12,119 nt of DNA, taken from an uncultured Oxalobacter sp. (GTDB taxonomy: Bacteria > Pseudomonadota > Gammaproteobacteria > Burkholderiales > Burkholderiaceae_D). Positions 7,301 to 12,119 of the stretch are shown piece by piece. The position numbers and the translations under genes were made by a program. The notes beneath the pieces are model-generated. The model had not been told where the DNA came from. It saw nothing but the letters and a program-made list of their open reading frames with translations, and ran no database searches. The stretch is from the NCBI GenBank assembly GCA_905202055.1, contig CAJKQK010000062.1, positions 1 to 12,119 on the forward strand. The letters are read 5' to 3'. Within the stretch, counting starts at the first letter, position 1; every line of letters begins with the position of its first letter.

Positions 7301-7306
7301 TGTCAA
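7277..7306 (-). promoter_or_regulatory. Predicted sigma70-type promoter for tonB-exbB-exbD-receptor-chaN-ABC
   Basis: On the minus strand a perfect TTGACA (plus-strand 7301-7306) is followed after 18 bases by TATCAT (plus-strand 7277-7282), one mismatch from TATAAT. Transcription would begin near 7270. The spacer is almost filled by the Fur box. The two divergent promoters share nearly the same DNA and may also compete for polymerase. Confidence 0.65.
7279..7297. promoter_or_regulatory. Fur box controlling both divergent operons
   Basis: The 19-base site starts GATAATGAT and continues TCTCATTTAC. It matches 15 of 19 positions of the classical Fur consensus GATAATGATAATCATTATC. A flanking dyad, AAATGA (7275-7280) with TCATTT (7290-7295), supports dimer binding. 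Fur with ferrous iron represses iron-uptake genes, and the site overlaps core elements of both promoters. Low iron should therefore induce uptake and heme breakdown together. Confidence 0.88.
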
Positions 7307-7409
7307 TGCTTAATGCAAATGAGACGCATTTATTTTTTGGGTGGGCTGATTTTGCCGGTTTGGCGAGGCTTTCCATCCAAAGATATTTTTACTGAAAGGA
7401 AAATCAGGA

Positions 7410-7937
7410 ATGACGCAAACGGTACAGCAGATGGATAAAGAAACGGTCAGGGCGAAGTTGCAGGAAAATCCGGGTGTCATGCTCGAGGCGCTTGCCAGAA
7501 ACAGTGATCTTTCCATGGCTGAATTAATCGAGTTGCTTCCGGAGGGGATGTGGAAACGGACGGATGGAAGCCGTTTCATCGAAATCATGCAGATCCTTCC
7601 GAAACTGGGCAAGATGACGCTGGTCATGAATACACCGGATGTCATTATGGAGTTTTCGGGAGACATTCCGACAGGGACGGAAAGTAACGGTTTTTACAAT
7701 CTGGATTACAAGAGCCCGATGCACGGTCATTTGCGTGCCGGACATTGCAAATCCGTGTATCTGGTCGAGCGGCCTTTCATGAAATCGCAAACCGTGAGTA
7801 TCCAGTTCATGAATGAAACCGGAGACGTCATGTTCAAGGTATTTGCAGGCCGCAATGAAAAGAGGGAACTGATCGCTGAACAGGTGGAAGCCTTGCGTTC
7901 GATTTTTCAGGATGCCAGTGTCGGGGTGGCTGCATGA
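7410..7937 (+). CDS. hutX: HutX/ChuX-family cytosolic heme carrier protein
   Basis: A 175-aa soluble protein that matches the HutX/ChuX/HuvX family in length and pattern. It has an N-terminal helical part (LQENPGVMLEALARNSDLSMAELIELLPEG), then a beta-rich domain with a conserved stretch FYNLDYKSPMHGHLRAGHC (~95-113) and a C-terminal helix. Members bind heme in the cytoplasm and hand it to a heme-degrading enzyme. In Vibrio the acceptor is HutZ; here the partner is more likely the radical SAM enzyme two genes downstream. The start ATG 7410 follows AAAGGA (7395-7400) by nine bases. The stop overlaps the next start (ATGA, 4 nt). It is the first gene of the operon behind the Fur-controlled promoter. 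No signal peptide is present, as expected. Confidence 0.92.
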   Translation: MTQTVQQMDKETVRAKLQENPGVMLEALARNSDLSMAELIELLPEGMWKRTDGSRFIEIMQILPKLGKMTLVMNTPDVIMEFSGDIPTGTESNGFYNLDYKSPMHGHLRAGHCKSVYLVERPFMKSQTVSIQFMNETGDVMFKVFAGRNEKRELIAEQVEALRSIFQDASVGVAA

Positions 7938-8596
7938 GCGGATGTGATTTGCTCTTGTTCGGTGCCACACGCAATACGGGATTGCATATTGCCCGTCTGG
8001 CGGCACGGCGTGGCGAGAAAATTGCCGCTATGGTGCGGGCCGGTAGTGATGCGTCTGCCTTGAAAAAACTGGAGGTAAGGGTTCTTGAGGGTGACGCTTT
8101 TGATGTGGATGACTGCATGGAGGTCATCGATCAGGCGTCTCCAAGACGGGTTGTCAGCCTGATGGGAGGCAAAAACCTGGAGGGGCGCCGCGTTTGCGGT
8201 GAAGGTAATATCAATGTCATCCGGGCACTGGAAAATTCGGCTCCGGTTGAACGCTTCGTGCTCGTGACGTCGATGGGCTGTGGCGAGCAGTTTGCAGGTC
8301 TGAACGAAAATGTCAAAAAATTTCTCGGGGAGGCTTTGCTTGCCAAGACGGAAGCGGAGGATTATCTGCGCCTTTCCGGTTTGCCCTGGACAATCGTCCG
8401 GCCGGGAGGACTCAATAACGAACCGGCAAGCGGCGCTTTCTGCTTGCTTGACGCGCCTGACAGGAGCCGGCAGGGTTATGTTTCGCGTGAAGACGTCGCG
8501 GCAGCGGTTCTGGCGATACTGGACGATGCCGGTTATCTGTATCGTGCCACGACCGTTCAGTGTGATTTGCCGGTCGGGGAGAGTGGCGATGCGTGA
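7934..8596 (+). CDS. chuY: ChuY-like NAD(P)H-dependent reductase (atypical SDR, biliverdin-reductase-B-like), probable anaerobilin reductase
   Basis: A 220-aa single-domain Rossmann protein. The nucleotide-binding loop GATRNTG (10-16) follows the first strand, MVR ends the second strand (Arg35, compatible with NADPH), and GDAFD (53-57) is the acidic loop. LVTSMGCG (~110-117) and the family run AKTEAEDYLRLSGLPWTIVRPGGL (~137-160) complete the atypical SDR (NmrA/BVR-B-like) pattern. The classical YxxxK catalytic pair is absent, as usual for this subgroup. In E. coli O157:H7, ChuY sits beside chuW and chuX and reduces anaerobilin, the product of ChuW. The gene order here (hutX, this gene, hutW) and the 4- and 8-nt overlaps make that role the best reading. 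From sequence alone it could be any flavin or tetrapyrrole reductase; the specific call is inference from context. Confidence 0.8.
   Translation: MSGCDLLLFGATRNTGLHIARLAARRGEKIAAMVRAGSDASALKKLEVRVLEGDAFDVDDCMEVIDQASPRRVVSLMGGKNLEGRRVCGEGNINVIRALENSAPVERFVLVTSMGCGEQFAGLNENVKKFLGEALLAKTEAEDYLRLSGLPWTIVRPGGLNNEPASGAFCLLDAPDRSRQGYVSREDVAAAVLAILDDAGYLYRATTVQCDLPVGESGDA
8576..8581 (+). promoter_or_regulatory. Ribosome binding site fixing the hutW start inside the end of chuY
   Basis: GGGGAG lies seven bases before ATG 8589. The open frame of hutW extends upstream to 8310 through chuY by chance, so this site is what decides the real start. Confidence 0.6.
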
Positions 8597-9941
8597 AGTT
8601 GCCGATTTTTTTGCCCGTGTGAGTGACGATCCGCTCACAATGGCCTTCGAGGAAGAAAAAAATACAATGCCGCCGATGGCGGTCATGCGACGTGAACCAC
8701 CTCCCTGGAACGGCGGAACTTTTGCCGAGTTTGCTCCGCAGGCGTTTATGGCGGGGCCGGAGCGTCCGCTTACCTTGTACGTCCACGTCCCTTTTTGCCA
8801 TCATCACTGCACTTTTTGCCCGTTTTACATTAATCAGACAAAAAAGGATTTCAGTTCGAAATATACAGCGCTCCTGTTGAAGGAGATCGCCGGTACGGCG
8901 GAGGTTTTGAAAGACGTGGCCCACAAGCGCAAGGTCGACGTGATTTATTTCGGGGGCGGTACGCCTACCGATCTTGAAAAGGACGATATGGCGAGTGTCA
9001 TCCGTTCGCTGTTCGATCATTTCGACATTTCACCGGATGCCGAGGTGACGGTCGAAGGTCGGAATACCGGTTTTACGGCAGAGAAGGGGAAAGCATGGGT
9101 CGAGGCCGGCGCGAACCGGTTTTCCATCGGGCTGCAGGCGGCCAATACGCAGTTGCGCAGAAAGCTCGGCAGGCTGGCTTCCAGAGAGGAAGCGGCGGCG
9201 ACCCTGAACGAGCTTGCCGATACGGGTGCCTCGGTCGTGATCGATCTCCTTTACGGATTGCCGGGGCAGACGGAAGAAATCCTGATCGATGATGTCCGTT
9301 ACATCAGTGAACAAACGCGTATTGCCGGACTGGATCTGTACGAACTCAGGATGTTTCCGGGCAGTCCGCTGGACAAGGCGATCGAACGGGGCAAGATGCC
9401 GCCGATGCCGGAGTTTCCTGAAAAAGCCAGATTGTTCGGGACGGCTTATAAAGGCCTGATCGCCGGAGGATTCGATCATTTTTCGCCCCGGCACTGGCGC
9501 CGCACGCCAAACGAACGCTCGCTCTATAACCGGCTTGCCGGTGGGCAGACGGATATGATCCCGTTCGGTTCGGCTGCGGGTGGACGTCTGGGAACCATCG
9601 GCCTTGGTACGGCGCGGGATATCAAATCGTATACGGAAATGGTCGAACGCGGTGAAAAACCGCTGGGACGGATTACTCAAGCACCGCTAGCCGCCGATAA
9701 GACAGGTTTTGACAGGGAGCTTGATTTGGCGTTTGAAGCGATCAGGGTTCCGGCAATCGACAAATGGCCGGAGCCGCTTCGCGAATCGGGCCGGCTTTTG
9801 CTGGCGCAATGGAAAAAGGCCGGATTGCTTGAAGGGAACGTTGACGGTCCGGGCATGGCGTTTACCTGTGCCGGATTTTACTGGTCTTCGCGTATGAAGA
9901 AACTACTGCTCGAGTTTGCTGCGGAGCCGGTTCCGGCATAG
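8589..9941 (+). CDS. hutW: HutW/ChuW, radical SAM enzyme for oxygen-independent heme ring opening
   Basis: A 450-aa cytoplasmic radical SAM protein of the HemN-like group. The iron-sulfur motif is CHHHCTFC (Cys70, 74, 77; CX3CX2C), followed by the FY(I) run. The SAM-binding loop GGGTP is at 122-126. RFSIGLQAAN and DLLYGLPGQT are typical of HemN-like enzymes. The length and the heme-cluster context match HutW/ChuW rather than coproporphyrinogen dehydrogenase. ChuW opens the heme ring by a radical methyl transfer, releasing iron and yielding anaerobilin, without oxygen. I chose ATG 8589, overlapping the chuY stop by 8 nt with a good ribosome site. It is the last gene of the operon, with a strong terminator about 40 bases downstream. 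No oxygen-dependent heme oxygenase is in the window, which suits an anaerobic or microaerobic lifestyle. Confidence 0.9.
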   Translation: MREVADFFARVSDDPLTMAFEEEKNTMPPMAVMRREPPPWNGGTFAEFAPQAFMAGPERPLTLYVHVPFCHHHCTFCPFYINQTKKDFSSKYTALLLKEIAGTAEVLKDVAHKRKVDVIYFGGGTPTDLEKDDMASVIRSLFDHFDISPDAEVTVEGRNTGFTAEKGKAWVEAGANRFSIGLQAANTQLRRKLGRLASREEAAATLNELADTGASVVIDLLYGLPGQTEEILIDDVRYISEQTRIAGLDLYELRMFPGSPLDKAIERGKMPPMPEFPEKARLFGTAYKGLIAGGFDHFSPRHWRRTPNERSLYNRLAGGQTDMIPFGSAAGGRLGTIGLGTARDIKSYTEMVERGEKPLGRITQAPLAADKTGFDRELDLAFEAIRVPAIDKWPEPLRESGRLLLAQWKKAGLLEGNVDGPGMAFTCAGFYWSSRMKKLLLEFAAEPVPA

Positions 9942-9980
9942 GTCTTTTTATCGGCTGGCTTGCCGATGAAGAGACCGGAG

Positions 9981-10015
9981 TGCCCTCCATAAATGAATTA
10001 TGGAGGGCATTTTTT
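9981..10015 (+). terminator. Factor-independent terminator after hutW
   Basis: A perfect 12-bp stem (9981-9992 with 9998-10009) encloses a 5-base loop (ATGAA) and is followed by six T residues (10010-10015). The stem core is GC-rich (TGCCCTCC/GGAGGGCA). It closes the hutX-chuY-hutW transcript and separates it from purN. Confidence 0.93.
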
Positions 10016-10081
10016 CATTTCTGACGCAGGAAGGAAATGGATTATTTCATGGCAGACATGGCTTAAAACTTGCCCAACAGG

Positions 10082-10087
10082 TACAAT
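10082..10087 (+). promoter_or_regulatory. Candidate -10 element for purN, placed so that the transcript may be leaderless
   Basis: TACAAT (10082-10087) ends six bases before the purN ATG at 10094, so transcription would start at or next to the A of ATG. No convincing -35 is found at the normal distance and no strong ribosome site precedes the ATG. Promoter activity is inferred from this one element. Confidence 0.35.
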
Positions 10088-10093
10088 CTCGTC

Positions 10094-10747
10094 ATGAAAA
10101 ATATCGTCATTCTTATTTCCGGCCGGGGCAGCAATATGGAAGCCATTGTCCGGACATTCAAACAGGAAAAATGGGATGCCCGACTGTCTGCGGTCATCAG
10201 TAACCGGGACGATGCAGCCGGTCTCGGCTTTGCCGGAAAAGCCGGTATCCCAACCCGTGTCGTATCGCACAAGGAATATCCCGACAGGGAATCCTATGAC
10301 GCCGTCCTGCAGAAAACAATCGATGAATATCAGCCCGATCTGGTGATTCTGGCTGGTTTCATGCGTATTCTGACCACAGGTTTCGTCGAGCATTATACCG
10401 GTCGGATGATCAATATCCATCCTTCCCTTCTTCCCAGTTTCAGGGGGTTGCATACCCACCGGCAGGCGATTGACGCGGGTGTGCGCGTTCATGGAGCGAC
10501 GGTTCATTTTGTGACGCCGGAACTGGATGGCGGCCCGATTATCGCGCAGGCGATCGTTCCGGTTTTTCCGGGGGATGATGAGGATGCACTGGCTGGCAGG
10601 GTACTGGAACAGGAGCACCGGATTTACCCCCGTGTCGTGCGCCTGATCGTTGAGGACAGAATCAGCCTGAATCAGGAAGGTCGTGTGAGATTGTCTCCGG
10701 AAGTAGTTGATTCACTTGAATTTATTGTAAAGGGAGGTGGGCTGTGA
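10094..10747 (+). CDS. purN: Phosphoribosylglycinamide formyltransferase (GAR transformylase 1), PurN
   Basis: A 217-aa cytoplasmic enzyme of de novo purine synthesis. It transfers the formyl group of 10-formyltetrahydrofolate to glycinamide ribonucleotide. The phosphate-binding GRGSNM (10-15) is followed by the catalytic run INIHPSLLPSFRG, with Asn107 and His109. Asp145 lies in TPELDGG. Together these match the Asn-His-Asp triad of E. coli PurN (106/108/144). The length is normal. I chose ATG 10094, which begins the first beta strand directly (MKNIVILISG); an in-frame TTG at 10070 would add eight nonconserved residues. The stop overlaps the start of the next gene by 4 nt (GTGA). It is preceded by the hutW terminator and is not part of the heme operon. 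Confidence 0.95.
   Translation: MKNIVILISGRGSNMEAIVRTFKQEKWDARLSAVISNRDDAAGLGFAGKAGIPTRVVSHKEYPDRESYDAVLQKTIDEYQPDLVILAGFMRILTTGFVEHYTGRMINIHPSLLPSFRGLHTHRQAIDAGVRVHGATVHFVTPELDGGPIIAQAIVPVFPGDDEDALAGRVLEQEHRIYPRVVRLIVEDRISLNQEGRVRLSPEVVDSLEFIVKGGGL
10732..10738 (+). promoter_or_regulatory. Strong ribosome binding site supporting the GTG start of the rRNA methyltransferase gene
   Basis: GGGAGGT lies five bases before GTG 10744, inside the end of purN. It supports the rare start codon and coupled translation. Confidence 0.7.
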
Positions 10748-12000
10748 GACTTGCACCATTGGTTATTACCCATACCGAACAGGTATTGCGGGAAGTTCTT
10801 CAGTTTTCCGGTCCTGCCGACGTCGTGATTTCGCGTTATTTCCGTGAACATCCCAAACTGGGGATGCGCGAGCGGGGCGCTATTGCGGAAACGGTTTACG
10901 CTATCCTTCGTAACCGGTTGATTTACAATAATTTTTCGGAGTCCGGGTATGGTGCGCAGATGCGGCGTCTGGTACTGTTGGGGCTTGCCGATATTTATGG
11001 CGTCGATTCGCTTGGCGGGATCGACGAAAATGAAACCGCATGGTTAAACCATGTGTCGAAGGTCGATCGCAGCCAGTTGCCACAGAAAATGCAGGCCAAT
11101 TTGCCTGAATGGCTATACGACCGGCTGGCAGAACAAATCGGGGAAGACGAAACGCAGAGGCTGGCTGCTGTGCTGAATACGCCTGCACCGCTGGATTTGC
11201 GTGTCAATACGCTGAAAGTCAAACCTGATGAAGTGATGAAGGTGTTAAGTGAGGTGCCGGTCGAATGCGCTCCGACGCCTTTCGCTTCGACGGGCATTCG
11301 TCTCCAGAAGAAAATCGCCTTGCAGAATATGCCTTTGTTCAAGGATGGCGGAGTTGAGGTTCAGGATGAAGGAAGCCAGTTGCTGGCGCAGATCGTCGGG
11401 GCCAAACGGGGGGAAATGGTCGTCGATTTCTGTGCGGGTGCGGGCGGCAAGACGCTCGCTCTGGGGTGTGCCATGCGCAATACCGGACGTCTGTATGCTT
11501 TCGACGTGTCCGACAAGCGGCTGGCGAAGATGAAGCCGAGACTGGCGAGAAGTGGTCTGTCGAACGTTCACCCGATCCAGATCGCGCATGAGCGTGATGC
11601 CCGAATCAAGCGATTGGCCGGAAAGGCCGACCGGGTACTGGTCGATTCGCCATGCAGTGGACTCGGTACCTTGCGCCGTAATCCTGACCTGAAATGGCGC
11701 CAGACGCCGGAAACGATTACCGGGATGACGGAAAAGCAGCATGCGATTCTGGAATCGGCGGCGAGACTGGTCAAGGTGGGCGGTCGGCTCGTTTATGCCA
11801 CATGCAGTTTGCTGGAGGAGGAAAATGACCGGATCGTCGGGGATTTCCTGAAAAAGGACGATCGCTTTGCACTGGTGCCGATGTCGAAAGTGCTGGCGGA
11901 TGCAAAGGTTGATCTGGAAATGGGGGATTACCTGAAGCTGATGCCTCACAAACACCAGACGGACGGATTCTTTGCGGCTGTGTTCGAACGCGTGAAGTAA
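10744..12000 (+). CDS. rsmB: RsmB-type RNA cytosine-C5 methyltransferase (NOL1/NOP2/Sun family)
   Basis: A 418-aa SAM-dependent enzyme. An N-terminal helical NusB/RNA-binding-like part (~1-140) is followed by a linker and the class I methyltransferase domain (~180-418). Motif I is DFCAGAGGKT (228-237). The motif IV loop DSPCSGLGTLRRNPD carries Cys304, and motif VI YATCS carries Cys354. These are the two cysteines used by m5C RNA methyltransferases for release and attack. The end GFFAAVF is typical. RsmB methylates C967 of 16S rRNA in E. coli; which cytosine this member modifies cannot be told from sequence. The start is GTG 10744, with a strong ribosome site and a 4-nt overlap with purN, so the two are co-transcribed. 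This pairing is, as far as I recall, common in Burkholderiales. The gene is complete and ends at TAA just before a terminator. Confidence 0.9.
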   Translation: MRLAPLVITHTEQVLREVLQFSGPADVVISRYFREHPKLGMRERGAIAETVYAILRNRLIYNNFSESGYGAQMRRLVLLGLADIYGVDSLGGIDENETAWLNHVSKVDRSQLPQKMQANLPEWLYDRLAEQIGEDETQRLAAVLNTPAPLDLRVNTLKVKPDEVMKVLSEVPVECAPTPFASTGIRLQKKIALQNMPLFKDGGVEVQDEGSQLLAQIVGAKRGEMVVDFCAGAGGKTLALGCAMRNTGRLYAFDVSDKRLAKMKPRLARSGLSNVHPIQIAHERDARIKRLAGKADRVLVDSPCSGLGTLRRNPDLKWRQTPETITGMTEKQHAILESAARLVKVGGRLVYATCSLLEEENDRIVGDFLKKDDRFALVPMSKVLADAKVDLEMGDYLKLMPHKHQTDGFFAAVFERVK

Positions 12001-12019
12001 ATCTGTTTTCCGATTTTTG

Positions 12020-12053
12020 AAAGCGGCATTTTTCCACCGAATGCCGCTTTTTT
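12020..12053 (+). terminator. Factor-independent terminator after the rRNA methyltransferase gene
   Basis: AAAGCGGCAT (12020-12029) is the exact complement of ATGCCGCTTT (12041-12050). One further A-T pair closes a loop of about nine bases, and the right arm runs into a T tract (12048-12053). It ends the purN-rsmB transcript 20 bases after the stop codon. Confidence 0.9.
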
Positions 12054-12119
12054 ATCAAAGTGCTTTATAAGCTTTTTCAACATAATGTTTTAAATGGATA
12101 TTTCATATATTTTGATATT
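12054..12119. other. AT-rich non-coding end of the window
   Basis: This short AT-rich stretch after the terminator shows no start codon with a ribosome site and no convincing promoter. It may be the upstream region of a gene outside the window. Confidence 0.4.

Larger units (their letters stand above)
7201..7409. other. Divergent intergenic control region between the uptake and heme-processing operons
   Basis: This 209-base stretch carries no gene. It separates tonB (minus) and hutX (plus) and contains one Fur box within two overlapping opposed promoters, listed separately. The hutX leader would be about 100 bases long and the tonB leader about 70. The hutX leader has only a weak short inverted repeat (AATGC 7312-7316 with GCATT 7326-7330). 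I see no riboswitch-like structure. Confidence 0.8.

Noticed and set aside
7312..7330. Short inverted repeat in the hutX leader as a riboswitch or attenuator
   Set aside because: The stem is only five base pairs with a nine-base loop and has no alternative pairing or T tract. It is too weak to claim.
8310..8588. Upstream extension of the hutW frame, giving a 543-aa protein
   Set aside because: The extra 93 residues overlap chuY in another frame and show no family similarity. ATG 8589 has a good ribosome site and the normal coupling to the chuY stop.
8412..9680. Minus-strand open frames (202 and 216 aa) opposite chuY/hutW
   Set aside because: They lie antisense to well-supported genes, are Arg/His-rich and show no motif or initiation signal.
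10070..10093. TTG start for purN adding eight residues
   Set aside because: PurN proteins begin directly with the first beta strand (MKNIVILISG), and the upstream TTG has no ribosome site and a nonconserved extension.
1..12119. Signs of a mobile island around the heme locus (integrase, IS, direct repeats, tRNA)
   Set aside because: I saw no transposase, integrase, tRNA or flanking repeat. The heme genes sit between ordinary housekeeping genes with similar base use.

Overview
The window reads as chromosomal DNA from a betaproteobacterium of the order Burkholderiales. The wording of the PrmC, PurN and RsmB-type proteins and the intermediate base composition would suit Oxalobacteraceae, but the family is a guess. 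Codon style is even across the window, and I see no insertion sequence, phage gene, tRNA, rRNA or CRISPR array.

Left edge (1-160): the last 30 codons of prmC on the plus strand, followed by a perfect 17-bp hairpin that probably ends transcription from both sides.

Minus-strand iron/heme uptake operon (163-7200, transcribed right to left): tonB, exbB, exbD, a TonB-dependent outer-membrane receptor, a ChaN-family protein and a fused permease-ATPase ABC transporter of the SbmA/YddA type. Gaps are 33, 1, 30 and 10 nt, and the last pair overlaps by 8 nt, so it looks like a single transcript.

Divergent control region (7201-7409): one clear Fur box (7279-7297) lies inside two overlapping, back-to-back sigma70-type promoters. 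Iron-loaded Fur could therefore shut off both operons at once.

Plus-strand heme-processing operon (7410-9941): hutX/chuX (cytosolic heme carrier), a ChuY-like NAD(P)H-dependent reductase and hutW/chuW (radical SAM enzyme that opens heme without oxygen). The genes overlap by 4 and 8 nt, and a strong terminator follows. In enterohaemorrhagic E. coli, ChuW makes anaerobilin from heme and ChuY reduces it. The window therefore holds an oxygen-independent route from outer-membrane capture to porphyrin ring opening, with no heme oxygenase. What is missing is a conventional periplasmic heme-binding protein with a HmuUV/ChuUV permease. The SbmA/YddA-like ABC protein sits where that step is needed, and this is the most interesting hypothesis here.

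Right part (10094-12000): purN and an RsmB-type rRNA cytosine methyltransferase, overlapping by 4 nt, unrelated to heme, with a terminator after them. The last ~65 bases are AT-rich and show no gene.
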